Assembly: GCF_032854445.1 (NCBI RefSeq)
Contig: NC_088300.1
Span: 24,969,608 to 25,033,607, forward strand
Direction of reading: 5' to 3'
DNA length: 64,000 nucleotides
Source of the DNA: Liolophura sinensis
Taxonomy: Eukaryota; Mollusca; Polyplacophora; Chitonida; Chitonidae
Shown here: positions 1 to 12,597 of the stretch, piece by piece
How the letters are laid out: every line of letters starts with the position of its first letter
Position numbering within the stretch: the first letter of the stretch is position 1
Made by a program: the position numbers and the translations under genes
Notes under the pieces: model-generated
Told to the model about the DNA's origin: nothing
The model's database searches: none
The model's input: the letters and a program-made list of their open reading frames with translations, nothing else

Positions 1-890
1 CAAACGTGCTCCCGCCTGGGTTGTCTGACACGTGGAGAATTTGGCACGGTTTCGCAGTCCACACACTGCAATAATTTATAATTTATAAATGGAGTGATAC
101 TGGCCAGCAGATTATATGTTGCACTGACGACAACAGTCTGTCACTCAATAACGGTGAAAGTAACAATCAAACAAGCATATAACTAAAGAACTTCTGCATT
201 CCGGGAGTGAAAATCTAGACGTCTTTCCTTACGCGTTTGCCTCTGTTTGGCGGGATGTTATAGAGCTCGTCCTTCGGCCTTTTAGAAGGCATGGCTCATA
301 CGACTACGATCGAGTCCCCCATAATTCCAAGGGTGTTTTAAATGAGATCTGGTCTTTTTTCTTTTTTTTAATCTGTGACATTTTTAGACCATATATGTAA
401 CTTTATCGTATCCTGACTTGTATTATTGCAGTCGTAAGCCACATTTGGACATGGAACACTCTCGAAATTAGCTGTATAAGTATAGCGATTGTCTCCTGTA
501 GCGAAGCTTCCAATGCCTGCAGCGAATGTACCGCTGAGATGTCACAAGGTCAACGGTGGCTCGATCGTGGTGGTGTAGATTTTCTGATGTTTGATCACCA
601 AATTCTGCCGTTTTTCTTCCGTTTTCGACGTTTTAAATAATCAGAATCGATCCAGGGGACATCAAACTATCTGCCTGCAGGTTGGAAAGGTGCAGCACTG
701 TGGATCTACTTTAACATATAAAATGAATACAGCATTTAATCACATTGCAGTGATAGGACATGTGACCGTAAGGTTGTACTTCTTTCTTCCGCTTTATATT
801 AAATTAAGGAATGAAAATGTTTTGTTTCAGGTTTGTGAATTTAATGAAACGTGTGTGAACGATTGCTGTGTGAGTAACTTCACGTTTAAA
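1..890. other. Non-coding stretch, no gene seen
   Basis: I see no supported gene or recognised repeat here. An open frame begins at 591 and runs to 1121, but its second half is SINE sequence and its first half has no recognisable domain, so I treat it as chance. A short pyrimidine run lies near 350-370. Confidence 0.5.
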
Positions 891-894
891 ATTA

Positions 895-1035
895 AGGTCG
901 GTCTGCCGCCAAACTGCGGATGGTCATGGGTTTCTCTCGGGCTCTATCTGATTTCCACTCATCATAATGCTGGCCGCCGTTGTGTAAGTGAAATATTCCT
1001 GAGTACCGAAAACACCAATGAAATAAATAATATTA
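895..1035 (+). repeat. SINE fragment, family A (body and tail)
   Basis: Diverged copy of the most common short repeat in the window. It carries the central block (CTGCGGATGGTC, then a pyrimidine-rich stretch, then CATAATGCTGGCCGCCG) and the 3' tail (GTGAAATATTC, then a degraded form of the GTACGGCGTAAAACACC motif), ending in an AAT-type simple repeat. The tRNA-like head is missing, as expected from 5' truncation. The open frame across it is incidental. Confidence 0.75.
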
Positions 1036-1039
1036 ACGT

Positions 1040-2425
1040 TCGGCCAATTGATCAGTTTTCATTAGACCATTTAGAAGTCGACAGATTATGCGAGCAACAA
1101 AACACAAACGAAAAAAAATAAACCAATAAACACTAGAGCACTCAAATGCACGTGAGATATTATGGATCATACCTGACGGCCCCCAAAACGATATAAGCCA
1201 AACCTTGATATTTGTTTTTTTTTTTTAATAAGTGATTGCAGATAAGGTAACACTCACAGCGATCATAATGGCTCAGTACAATAATTGTACAGCAAGCACA
1301 TTTTTGTTTCGTGTATAGGTCTATTTTAGTTGGACAAATAATCGTTTGGCTAATCATACAAAACAACCACCACCTTCCGGCGGTTTGGATACTGATTTAT
1401 TTAATTCGTCTAGGATATTTCTTGCGTTTTCCCCGTCATCATTGAAAACTGATTCTCTTTGCGTTAATCCGTCTGAGTTTCTAACTTTGTACATTTTCTT
1501 AGGTCTTTGGTGGTTTGTGTTGAATATTTATTTTGAAACCTGATCTGGCTATTATTGACCTGGAACGCACATTTTGATGGAAGTTTGGTATACGAATATC
1601 TGTTTTGACGCCTAGATTGTAATTCTCCAAATTGTGGATTCACCTTTGGAAGAATGGACCAGAGAGTGTCCTTATGTTCCGTGAGTAAATAGGTTAAAAC
1701 TTGGTATTTAGATTGACGTATTAAATATTCACTCAGCCATCTCGGAGACAATAGTTATTAACTGCAGTAAGCATCGTTTTACCTTTCTGATACAAGTGTT
1801 AAAGCCTCCTCACGGAGATCCGTGTCTCTGTCGAAACGACTGGTGTTTGCCAGTGGCGTCACACGCAAGACGGCCGATCAGGAAAACATTCCCAGTCAGG
1901 AATAATACGAACATTTATGAATATTTATAAACGTAGCAGTATCTTGTGAACTCTTGGCTTCCATTCAAAAAAGAGCTAGACGTGAGAATCCGCAATAAAA
2001 AGAGAACTTATTTACAATTATTCAATAATTGATTGTCGGTGTATTTACACTTTGTGCGTTAGCTATTGAAAGCAAGGTGCCTGAAATAGGTATTCCGTGC
2101 CGTGGAGGATCGAGACGAAATCAGATTTTACTTTTATATGGTTTCGCCACCACCAAGTCACGACCTGGTCTCTCATCAGTAGATGGCGTCTCATGTCACA
2201 ATTATATGACCATTCATCAGCAAACCCGTACATTGCCTGCAATGCACCTTCGCCATTCGTATACAGTCAGAAATACAATCGGTGTTGCGTTGAGCTAATG
2301 TTCGAAACTATGGCCCTCTAATTCTGCCTTTTCTACTTTATAGGAATGCATTTTAACTGTATAGTAATGCTACAGGAAGCTCGATAAGAGACACTGTTTT
2401 GTCAAGTCACAAATACACATTCAAA
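1040..2425. other. Non-coding stretch, no gene seen
   Basis: No supported gene. A minus-strand open frame at 1464-1751 (95 codons) is rich in polar residues and could be decayed transposon coding sequence, but it has no domain I recognise. A T-run lies at about 1217-1226. Confidence 0.4.
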
Positions 2426-2427
2426 CT

Positions 2428-2506
2428 ACCCGGTTTTCTCCCACCATAAAGCTTGCTGCCGTCGTGTGAACTATTCTTGAGTACGGCGTAAAACACCAGT
2501 CAAAAG
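2428..2506 (+). repeat. SINE fragment, family A (tail)
   Basis: Partial copy starting at the CCCGGTTTTCTCCCACCAT block and ending in ATTCTTGAGTACGGCG plus AAAACACC. Head and central domain are absent. An 88-codon minus-strand frame covering it looks like a signal peptide plus Cys residues, but its C-terminal third is antisense SINE, so I do not annotate it as a gene. Confidence 0.75.
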
Positions 2507-3019
2507 CACGTTGATTCAGATTGTTGATATAAGCGTCAAGTCCGACATTCCTATACCATTCGTAGTCCGTAAAGGGCGTTCCAAGTCGATAATCGCAAGA
2601 TCCATTTCCACAACAACGTTTAACACTAACTCCCGAAGACAAAGGTATGTAAGAAATTATACAAATAAGAAATAAAGCCGGTAACACACAAGAGAGAAGC
2701 GGTCATCAGTTTTCAATGATGCCGGGCAGACAATGAATATTCCAGGCATGAATTCCATATCAAAGTTCAAATTCGTAGTCCATGAATGAGTTCCATGTCA
2801 AATAACAGCTAAACAAGTATCTCAGTCGCGCTTTAATAGCAACTGTTCATAAAGGCATCATGCTGATGTAATTAGCATGGCTATCTTTACAGCCCCTAGC
2901 CCCAGGTTAAGCGGCATTAGATACAGTTAGAAAATGACGAGCGTTACAGACCCCAGATTATGATTGAAAAGTAACGGACGATTACGTCTTTCCCGTTGAT
3001 ATGTAAAGCTCTCATGCTA

Positions 3020-3175
3020 CAAGAGGCGCCATCTATGATGTTACACATGACGTACAAGATAGACGGTTACACTGGGCAACAAGCGCCATCTATGTTGTTA
3101 AATACTATGTACGTGATAGATATGTACATAGGGATAACAGCGCCGTCTATGTGGTTGATCACAATGCAGATCGCC
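3020..3175 (+). repeat. 57-bp tandem repeat, about 2.7 copies
   Basis: The block GCGCCATCTATG begins at 3026, recurs at 3083 and, with one change, at 3140, giving an exact 57-bp spacing. The rest of each unit (a T-rich part, then a GTACAAGATAGA-like part) also repeats with divergence. Because 57 is a multiple of three, an 80-codon plus-strand frame stays open and shows a repeated APSM motif. It overlaps the 3' end of the reverse-transcriptase relic, and I do not think it is coding. Confidence 0.75.
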
Positions 3176-4166
3176 AGAGATTCTGATCGCTCTGTCCATA
3201 CCTGCCAACGAGAGTGTTATACTCATTGTAAAATTTGAGAAACTTAGAATGAAGGCGTTTGATGGAGTATCCTTGACAAACTAGTTTTTGAACTAGCAAC
3301 TTGTGACCCAGATTAAAGTCATCACAATTAACGCAAGATCTGACAAAGGCTACAAGGCGAGATATGTATACGCCATATGCAGGACCCTTTGGTATATTGC
3401 TATCTAAATAAGGATAATTTACAATATCAAAATTGAAATTATCCCTTTTATCGTAAAGGCGGCGTGAAAGGAGACCTTGTCCGTCTTTGTACAGATATAG
3501 ATCCAAATAAGATGTACCATCAGGACTATCTGTTGTCTCCTTTAAATCCAACGAAGGCGGATAGATTTCCTTCACCGCTTCAGCAATATGGGGATTATTT
3601 ATCGCCAGTAGATCATCAATATACCGTTTGGTAAATGAAAAGGATCGAGCTTTAAAGATATTAGGCCTACTTTTAAGTAATTTCTGCATATAGTCGTATT
3701 CATATGAAAACAGGTATAGGTCTGCCAAAAGAGGCGCACAACTGGTACCCATTGGAATACCTATTCACTGTTGGTAAATGGTATCTCCGAATTTCACATA
3801 GATGTTATTAATGAGAAATTCAAGTAATTCAATAAATAATGTAACATCCCAAGAGTGGTAACCTTCAAAAAGAGTAGAACTAAAGCCTTATTGCTTCTGA
3901 CGGTGACCTGTTTTAGTAAATACCGAGACAATTAACGACGATATTCTTTCAATAAGATCTTTGTGAGGAATTGTAGTACATAGAGTACAGAAATCCCATG
4001 TGGATGCGTCTTTGTACGGTATATGCATATGAGCATCGAGTTCTTCTGTAAGACGTTTGGAGTTGTTAAGAATCCACATGCAGTTGACATCTGAATTTTT
4101 TGTTATGGCACAACAATACTTATTCCAAAATGACTTCACTTCTTGTAACGCTCTCGTAAGTAGGGC
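3159..4166 (-). pseudogene. Reverse-transcriptase relic, Penelope-like type
   Basis: Minus-strand coding remnant of a retroelement reverse transcriptase. From 4139 down to 3888 it encodes a finger/palm region with a TWDFCTLCTTIPHKDL block. From 3752 to 3159 it has an MGTSCAPLLADLYLFSYE block, the catalytic RYIDDLL motif, then a YLDL block and a thumb-like C-terminus. YIDD is the A/C-site motif expected of an active polymerase, and it is intact. The two parts lie in the same frame, interrupted by TAA at 3888-3890 and TGA at 3765-3767, with no frameshift, so the copy is dead but little decayed. The open part before the first stop starts at a GTG and is probably 5' truncated; a TAG lies at 4167-4169. 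No GIY-YIG or other endonuclease is visible. From memory, the MGTxCAPLLADL group falls near Penelope-like elements; an unclassified non-LTR group is the alternative. Confidence 0.75.
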
Positions 4167-4935
4167 CTACAGGTAATGTTGCACTGTATGTTTGAAGGTC
4201 ACATCTTCAATATCAACTATAACAATCTATGTGGAATGTCCATTGTGACTCAGATCAGCACAGAAGAGAACAAAGAGGCAATTAACAACAGTCTCCTCTT
4301 ATGCTGATACAATATTACTACTTCCAAACTCCAGTATATATGTATACGGTAACTGCGACAGCTGTGTTGTTGCCGTTACCTCAGAGTTCACAGAATGGAA
4401 CTATATCGGTGACAAACTGTTGTATAATTCATGCGCTGCCACAGACTAACAGCAGGCTGTGCTAAATCGTGCCAGGCGGAGGAACTGAGATTGCGGCACC
4501 TATGTGTTTGCATACAACGTCAGCCTGATAGATGGATCTTCACTTACACTGGAGTTATTTTAGGCAACAAAAAGCATTATCTGATAATTGGCTGATTGAT
4601 ATCAGTATACAACACAACATCCTTTAGTGACATTTCATAAAGGTATACGCTGATGACAAATAGAGACATAGATTCCGACGATTCTGAACCGAATACCTAC
4701 TTCTTAAATCAGTCACAGAGACAATGTAGATTTGAAGAAAATAGCCCCAAACCGGTATACAGATAATTTTAATGGTAAAATGTTTTGTTTATGATGTTTT
4801 GTTTGTTAAGCTTGACCCACCACTTACCGTGTAATTTATTTCTTATCGAAAAAGCAGCGGGTCTTGTCACAGACTGCATTTCTATAACCCGGGCAAAATG
4901 CTTATCGAATTAAATTACAAAGACTGTCTTATATT

Positions 4936-5285
4936 CATTTATTCAATTGTTGTTTAAATCTATACTCAAAATTTTGTGCCCGTGGTAAAACACCTACACC
5001 TTTGGCAAGTTACTGACAATCTTTCCTGTGAATGACGGACAGCCTATATTCACACAATAATGGTGGAACACAAGTGGTCTTCAACGGACAGTATACTGTT
5101 CAAAAAGCAACATGAGTCGTCGGCCACTTATTGTAAGCTAGGACCCACAGCCAGTGAGAGTAGGGATCGTCAGCTAGTGTATGGTGGAGGAATCTATTCC
5201 CAAGGCTTGGTTTGATCCCGAACCCCGAGTATCTTAGCCATGTATAGCGAGGCACCTCTAACTACTAGACCATGACGTTATATTC
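4936..5285 (-). repeat. SINE, family C (tRNA-like head, A-type tail)
   Basis: Minus-strand element. Its 5' end, at about 5280, reads TGGTCTAGTAGTTAGAG on the minus strand, a good tRNA A box, followed by GGGTTCGGGATCAAACC, a B-box-like block. Further on is the block that reads GTCAGTAACTTGCC in the element's own direction, also present in the copies at 8780 and 61742. The 3' end, near 4940-4975, is a degraded version of the family A tail. Length about 350 bp, so nearly complete. Confidence 0.65.
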
Positions 5286-5289
5286 CGTT

Positions 5290-7140
5290 ATAAATGATCA
5301 CATAATATGCTTATACAATGATTGGCACACACATAAAAACTATTCCCCGGAATTCACATCATGTGAACTATACATTCCGCGTAGAGCGAAATTAAAGATC
5401 AACACAAGCTATATAGCAGATAGCCTCTTATACTAATCTGATGGCTGGTCATTGGTCCATTAAGCTGACGGCTCCTTTTTGTATATAGTCTCTCAGAGAG
5501 ATTCCCAATGACCAGCAGCTAGAAGGCATCAACTGCTCGCGGAAGTTCCGCTCGTTCTATACTTCTGTCGGAAATAACCTCTCAAAGCCCTGTCAGTGCC
5601 GAGCTTGGAATGTAGTCTTAATGAGTTCATCTGCCAGCTCGAACCCAACGTAAACCACATCAGAAATTAGCGTTACCATCCCAATTGTGAACACTTTCCC
5701 TTCATTTTCACCTGCCAAATTTTACACGACTAGAGTTACTTTATGCTGTATTGAGCCTATAAAATGGCCTAATCGCAGGGAATCTTGTGTTGACCGTTGA
5801 TCTGTATGTGTTTTTCTGTATATACACCTTCCCTGCTTTTTACTTCTACCATGTTCAGCTTATAAGGTCATTAAGTTTAAAAAGTCATTAAAAACACAAG
5901 TGCACAAAATGTATTCGGAGCCATGTCTACATTAGCCCAAAGTTTAGAAATAAACGTTCAAACAGGGCTTGAGCACAAATCCAGCATTTAAATTAACCAG
6001 TTCAGAAACGAAGGTTGGGAAATATTCAGAACAAATATGGACCACAAATATGGCAGTATTGCAGCCACATCATGGCGAAGTAACATTGGGAAGGAGGCCT
6101 GATGCTAACCCACATCGCTCTAAAGATTGATGAACCTTGTCGAACTGCAGAAGAATCTAAAGCTTTGATGACAACAACCTCGAAAATGAGTCTCAACCTC
6201 TCAAGCCGTGTATACAAACATATGTATATTCAGCTTTTCAAATGTGTAAGCGTCGAACGCGTTTTACATACATATATTTAGTACAACACACTTGCCTCCT
6301 GGCATGTATGTTAATTGTGTTACCTATATTGTTCAATTTCACGCATGCGTAAAAAGCCGATCGATATTTCACGCCATATGGTTTTTAGCTAAGTCTGTGA
6401 AATGACCGTGTAGGTGAATATTGGGCCGTGTAATGTGGTGCTAATATTGATGACTGCCGCCTGTAGGCCCCTATAGATTTCACCCGTAGAATAACCTGTG
6501 TACTTGGATGAATGCACGCTATTCTGATAGTGATTATCTCTGCCATATGTGTGCCTTATACCTGGCATCAGTCAGCTGACGGATTTCATCGATTAAAATC
6601 AGTATTTACATTTCAATATATCCTTCAAAATTGTGTCAATATTTGCCTAGGATATGTGATTATCGGAGTCTCGGAATAGTCGTCTGCCGTCAATAATCCG
6701 CTGACGTCCGTGTAATAAATCACGTGACTGAAGCGAGTGCTATCCCCCACTCACATCCGGTTTGTTTACTCTAACATTAGCAGACGCCTAAACTGTTTTA
6801 TGTCCGTAAACACGTTTTCACGTCACGCTGGCATAACTCTACGGAGTGGACAGCCCCCTCATCTGGCAATATTTAAACAACAATAGGATATAGTTGTTGC
6901 TGAGGCCTCCATGAAAATTCGCTGCGGTTGACTTAATCCCTGTAGAAAGTGATCGTCAGATATGGCTGATTCAGGAGCGTTCCCTGCTTGTGTTCAAATT
7001 GTTCAGATAGTGGCTGCAATCAGTCTTAACATGCATTGACAGGTGGAACAAAGATGGAACCCATCAGTTCAATAAAAAAGCCGATAATCAAAATATCCGA
7101 CATGTCCAAATAACTGTCAAGGTAGAATATCATAACAGAC
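5290..7140. other. Non-coding stretch, no gene seen
   Basis: I find no gene, RNA or clear repeat. The longest frame (6026-6217, minus) is 63 codons and shows no domain. Confidence 0.4.
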
Positions 7141-7145
7141 GACAA

Positions 7146-7238
7146 AATGCACGGAGAGTAAAACCAGAGCAGTAACGACGGTGTTATAGTTGGAAAATGA
7201 TCACAGGTAACTGGTGAAACCCCGCCTCCTGGCGTTAA
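7146..7238 (+). repeat. Dispersed repeat, family D, copy 1
   Basis: Shares with 22333, 37662 and 47206 a block of the form GGAGAGTAAAACCAGAG, then a GACGACAGTGTGATAG-like stretch, then GGCAAATGGTCACA-like, and CCCGCCTCCTG. All copies lie on the plus strand. No coding potential and no terminal repeats seen; class unknown. Confidence 0.6.
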
Positions 7239-8335
7239 GAAGATCTATTGCTTGAAAACAAGCGTAATGGGTTTATTTCTGTCGTTTAATTTGCCCCTAG
7301 GGGTTTTAATCCGGCCAAATATTTAATTACAACTTATGTTATCCATTGAATTTATACATATATTTAAATATGCAGAATTCACCTGAATCATATTAATTAT
7401 ATATTCCGGTGAAATAAATGAAATGAAAACTTCTGAGAACACGAAAACACTTAATAAAAGGGCACTCTATTGACCACCACCTTTGCATTTCACACACCCA
7501 GGTTAAATTTTGACATTTTCTCTTTAGCGCAAACGTTCAGAATAAGATTAAGCTTACCGTCTTCTTCCCATTAATAAACGACCTCCGCTATAGGTGACAT
7601 TACACATATCTTACATTAATTAATTATTAATGGTTCAATAATCTGTTTGCCAAAGGTTTGGAGAATAAACAATGTCCAGCAGAGTAAATCCAGGGTATAA
7701 TTCGCAATTTCTAGAAGCTTTTCTACAAACCGTGTGATACGATTCCTGGAAATGCCTCATCGCCGTCACACATAAAATATTGATGCACTTATTGTTGAGA
7801 CCGATGAATAAGTGAGTCTTAAACCAAATTCTTGACGGAACCCGATAAATGGAACTGGAATAAGGCAGAAATAACAGCCTTGTGAATTTTCCAGACAGTG
7901 TAATCTGTATGGATTGTGAAATGATAAAGGACGATGAATTGGCGCTCCTCAAGTGTCATCTCCGGCCCTCGTTCTCATTGTTAACATCATCACAATGTTG
8001 TCTGTTCCGCTAGAATTCCACATTTTCCACTATCTCGGCTTGATTCCTGTTTATTTTTCTGGCTTAGATTCCCTGGTGATTGTATAGTCTCAGAATTACA
8101 TATCTTTACAGTCAACATGTTTAATCTCTTCCGGCAGAAGTGATATTGGTGATCACATTTTGGAAAAACGTGCCACCGTATGCTAACATTATTTTTAAAT
8201 AAAAAGTAACAAATGACGGTTGGGAAAATTGTGTTCCAGTTCAGGAAGTGCAGTAAATGCCTAAAGTTGTGTAGAATTAATGCCCTGGCGTATTGGTATG
8301 TCGCATTTTATTTGTACGCGTACCTGTGTTTGTAA

Positions 8336-8622
8336 ACATTATCTCAGCTATATGAAACCATTGCTTTTCCGTTTACACACAGTTTAATGTGGATTTCAAG
8401 GCTATCTCAATCACATGAAATCATGGTTATTCGGTTTACATGCAGTTTAACGTTTTTTATATCTGGTTTTGAATATTATTTCAGTTGTATGAAATCATTT
8501 CTGTTCACATATAGTTTACGGTGGTTTTCAACATTATCTCTTTTTCTGGAATCATATATATATATATATATACGGTTTATATACGGTTTAATTTGTTTTA
8601 GGATTATATCAATCATATGTAC
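8336..8622 (+). repeat. Diverged AT-rich tandem array, about 4 copies
   Basis: Blocks of the form ATTATCTCA...ATGAAATCAT...CAGTTTA...GGTTTTCAA recur starting near 8337, 8400, 8475, 8532 and 8603, a spacing of 57-75 bp with indels. The fourth unit holds a short AT microsatellite (8554-8572) that accounts for its extra length. An 86-codon frame over it is rich in Phe, Ile and Tyr and is a by-product. Confidence 0.6.
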
Positions 8623-8779
8623 CATTTGTACAGGCCATATCAAGTGAGGACATATCTATTCTGATGCCTCATGCACAAATGCACCATGTTGAAAACGGCA
8701 ATATACTGTCACCGAAGTGACACGCACATGATCTATCCCGCTATGGTGAGCGACATTTTAAGGATGTGATTTACAGCCA

Positions 8780-9118
8780 GTCAGGAATTCTTTTACTCCT
8801 ACGATGGTGGTAAATTTTGTGTGTGACGTAACCAAGAATTCCCGGCGTAAACCATCGACCGTAGGCAAGTTACTGACGAACCTTCCCACATATGTAAGAC
8901 ACGGACATGCTCAACATCTTGATGAAAGACAAGTGACCTTAACGAACGTAAGACTGAACAAGCCTCAACTGGAGTGTTGTTGACCACTTAGTGTCACCTA
9001 GGCCTCACAAGCAGAGAGAAAGGAATCTACAAGTTCCTGTCGACGGCGAGATATGAGCAGGCATCCCATTTGTCTTGGTGATTATAGTTCCTTTCCACTA
9101 AATCACGGCCCGACCTGG
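8780..9118 (-). repeat. SINE, family C
   Basis: Second, diverged copy of the element at 4936-5285. Shared blocks in order on the plus strand: GGCAAGTTACTGAC, a GACAAGTGACCTTAACG-like stretch, a GTTGACCACTTA-like stretch, then CTAGG-CTCACA-CAG-GAGA, and a head ending near 9118 that resembles the tRNA-like A box in reverse complement. The tail near 8780-8825 aligns loosely with the family A tail. Confidence 0.6.
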
Positions 9119-9871
9119 AAATTGACACTTGGGTTCGAATACTTAGAGATTCTGTGGTAAGAGGATTGAATTTAGCGACATGTCACGGTAGTGTGCATGT
9201 ACCGAGAACTACGTCTAGCCTTAAGTCGCCCCGGCAGAATCCTGGATATACATCGCCAAGTGGACGGTTGACTTGAACTGTTGGCGCATACACCATTGTT
9301 GACTACGGCTTCCCTTCTGTATTGTGTTCACGGAGTTCCATTATTGTCTCCCTCGATACAGCATTCCACCAGCTAAATCACCAGGCGTATTCTCCGTCAT
9401 AGAGGTACTGTTAGAATTAAGCATCTTTATTTTGAACGATAATTCTGAATTGTCCACGTTGTTCAAACCATTAAAGACTTCAGTCAGTCACCTTTACTGG
9501 TCAGTTTGACTTTCTTGGAGCTCATATCTCCCTTCCAATATACGAAATGTTTTTATTTAAAGGAGAATTATCATTAATATCAGCCCTACACATTTAGAAA
9601 ATGGTAGTACTTTTAAATAAATTTTTACAAGCTACTATAATATGAGTTTTTGTGTTCGTTTTTCATTTTTGTGTTGGTATCAGAAGCAGACATTTTGTTG
9701 TTCCAAATTGTTGTGATTTAAAATTTAGCCCACTGTAGCGACCTCATACTCAAGTCTCATCCGTGTCTCAACCGAATCATCCGGGTAATTTAAGATCACT
9801 TAATGGTATTATTGACTACAGCTTAAACTAGTCAGACAGGTAAAAATACATGCTGAAGAACATTTCATTTA

Positions 9872-9990
9872 TGCTGCGGCGGCCAGCATTGTGGTGAGAG
9901 GAAACTGAAAAGAGACCAGGGAAACCTCACGACCATCCGCAGGTTGCTGGAAAACGTTTTCACATACGACCGGAAAGGAAGCAATCTCCT
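9872..9990 (-). repeat. SINE fragment, family A (body)
   Basis: Reverse complement of the family A central region: GCGGCCAGCATTGTGGTG, then an AC-rich stretch, CACGACCATCCGCAGGTTGC and CATACGACCGGAAAGGAAGC, which matches the CTTCCTCTCCGGCCGTATG junction between head and body. It reaches further into the head side than most copies here but has lost its tail. Confidence 0.7.
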
Positions 9991-9999
9991 GCCATATTG

Positions 10000-12210
10000 A
10001 TATACAGTTTATATAACAACAGATCAATTCGACAGTGGTCAGTGTCATATCGACCAGTGAGGAAGCCTTTAATCGTTGGTAAAAATGTGGCCTGTATGGT
10101 GACCATTAGAACTACAGATGAGCTGGGAATCATAACAAGTCATTACTATCAGAAGGGCATTGTGTGCAAGCCTGTTAAAAACGGCGCATAAGTAACACAG
10201 TCTTTGTGACATACGAATTGTACATAGCCTCGAGCATAGTTTCAAATCGAAAGCTAAGAATTATGCTCAAACTGAGCTGACTCTTAGGCTGTCATCATGC
10301 AGCCTCTAATGTTGCTGGCAAAAGAAAGCATTTCATGACCATATGCCTTTACTTACGACTCTTGTGACAAACGTGTCAATTTCAGCTTGTTTCTTTACAC
10401 AGTTTACTTGAGTACATTGATTTTCCCTACTATACATGCAGTAAATTTGTCAACTTCAACCCCCAAAATATGTATACCCTATCTTTTGCAAAGTGCCATG
10501 TCATACCGCCGCATGCAGCTTGCGTTTATTCCACAACATATCAACAATCAACCTAGCATGACTCCCATTTTTGAACTATTGTTACTTTAAATGAAGTCAT
10601 AGCATTTTGTCACCTTGGTACCCTCCAGGGTTGTGGGTAGAATCATTGGGTATATGGTTTTCGGTTCAATTCATATCAGACAAAATTGTGGCATATTTTT
10701 ACTTGTTGTAAAGCTAGAATGCGGATATGAGAAAACCACCCTCCCACCCTAAACGTTTCCAAAAATAAATAAAAAGATAGTAATATATACACACTGCAAT
10801 GTAGATCTTGAGTACAAAATCACGATAATGAAATGTGTCTATAGCTTGCCCAGACGGATAGACAGGTATACTGACCACCCACTAGTGCAGATATTTATAG
10901 AGTATCAACAACCTATAATGTTTGTTACCCAATCTCTGCCTCAGTACTTTACTGTTCGGAGGCAAATCTTGGACCCAATTGCACGAATTGTGCACATGTA
11001 GCCAAGCTACACACTTTATGTGACTACGTTACTTTGGCCATGATGGTTTATGTGAATGTAAGCACTATGCTGTGGAAACCTGACTCAAACTTTAGAATTT
11101 AAGTTACCGCTGATTGATCAGAAGTTGAGGATATGTAATGATGCAGAATTGTTTCAACACAGCCCACTTTTGCTTTTTCTTTAGAACGATAACGTTCAAA
11201 TACCAGTCCTGCTAGTTCTGAAGCCAACGAAAATGTGATTAAATATACTTTAATACATCGATATGATAAATAACAGAATTGTTTCGAAGCCGAAAATTAA
11301 CATGCTTCTGCAAAGTTCCGAAAGGTCAAAAGAGATTAAATGTGTATTACCGTTATTTCAGCGATAATATAACATCGATTATCCGAAATGATTGGTGGTT
11401 TTGGGGGTTGGGGGTCAATGTACTCTACCATATTAAGTGTTATTACGCTTGCCAATCGACTTAAAGCTAGGTCATTGGCCTGGTTCCATAACAGAGAACG
11501 AGTTAAAGATGTACTTTGTGTTCTGACTAGGACCTTAAACTACACACAAATGGCTTTCATCAAATACAACGTGATTTATTTCAGTATTTAATTGTTTTAA
11601 CGAGGGATTAATTAAGCGAGATAACAACTAGGTTCTGTACAGTCAGGGTAAATACGAAAGTATCGCGTGCTTCTTCGTGCAATATCAACACCCCTCATCG
11701 GGCGCACGTGTTTGAATAGCCTGCATATACAATCTTTACAGGTGAAATGTTGTATGACGAATGGATATAGCGCAAGCTCAATATTAACAGCAGTACACGG
11801 GATTTGTATTGATTATACAACTTGAACAAAGTCGACTGAATTACATTCTCGGATAACTTTAATGGTTTTCCTTTGAACCAGTATTTATTAATTTTCACGG
11901 TAATTGAATATATTTGCCACTGATAAATACCAGGGGATACAGACAAAGGTAGTGATGCTATCAAGAAAACATCAAAAGCAAACAGGATTTGTTTTCGAAC
12001 AACCGTAGCCACATGTAGATGTGTTTTAGGATAACTATTTCCCCAGGCTAGTTTCCTGTATGTTGAATGCAAAGTCAGTCTAAGCACCTTTATATTATAA
12101 TTATTCATTTGTAGGTCAATTGCCTCCTCTGTAAAATTCTGTGCGAAAGAGCTGCAGCCTTTAAAAGGTATACATCATTATTATTTGGTTTCAAATGTAC
12201 AGTAAGAGTA
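10000..12210. other. Non-coding stretch, no gene seen
   Basis: I see no supported gene. The 137-codon minus-strand frame at 11695-12108 is the longest here; it is AT-rich, has no recognisable domain and lacks convincing splice or start context, so I leave it out as chance. Confidence 0.4.
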
Positions 12211-12229
12211 TGTATGTATGTTTGTGTTT

Positions 12230-12535
12230 TTATGTCGTACTTAACAATTTTTCAGTCATATGACGACGAGGAGTCATTAGGAATGTGTAGGTACATGCAC
12301 TGTGTTTTCTTGCCACAAGTCCATGCTGCCAAGGTGATGCCGTCAGTGAAGTATCATGCCGAAGACACCATACATGACACCCCACCCAACCACATTAAGC
12401 TGCCACCCGGTCAACCGATCCTATTTCTCTGATCTTATCTCTCAGTGCTCAGCACCAAACGGGGCCACAACAAGTACCATTTGTAAAGTCTATGATATGA
12501 CCCGAAATTTAGGAATGGTATCCGATCCTTGATTT
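12230..12535 (-). repeat. SINE-like element, family G (B-type tail, different body)
   Basis: On the minus strand the 3' tail (12233-12275) is the same as that of the tRNA-Pro-like SINEs at 29695, 35500 and 55994: GTCGTCATATGACTGAAAA followed by ATTGTTAAGTACGAC. Upstream on the minus strand, however, the body (CCCACCCAACCACATTAAG and a TATGATATGACCCG stretch on the plus strand) is different. I recall similar blocks from molluscan SINEs with a reversed tRNA unit, but I cannot confirm this. A 72-codon frame across it is incidental. Confidence 0.6.
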
Positions 12536-12597
12536 CAAGCATCAACGTATATATTACCTTTAGTCCATTTTGTTATAGATGCAGTGCGATGATTGCC

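Noticed and set aside
591-1121. 176-codon plus-strand frame
   Set aside because: Its C-terminal third is a family A SINE read in frame, and the remainder has no domain.
2421-2687. 88-codon minus-strand frame with signal-peptide-like start and cysteines
   Set aside because: The last third is antisense SINE tail, and the remainder is too short to identify; attractive but not supportable.
8387-8647. Hydrophobic 86-codon frame, possible membrane protein
   Set aside because: Runs through a diverged AT-rich tandem array and an AT microsatellite.
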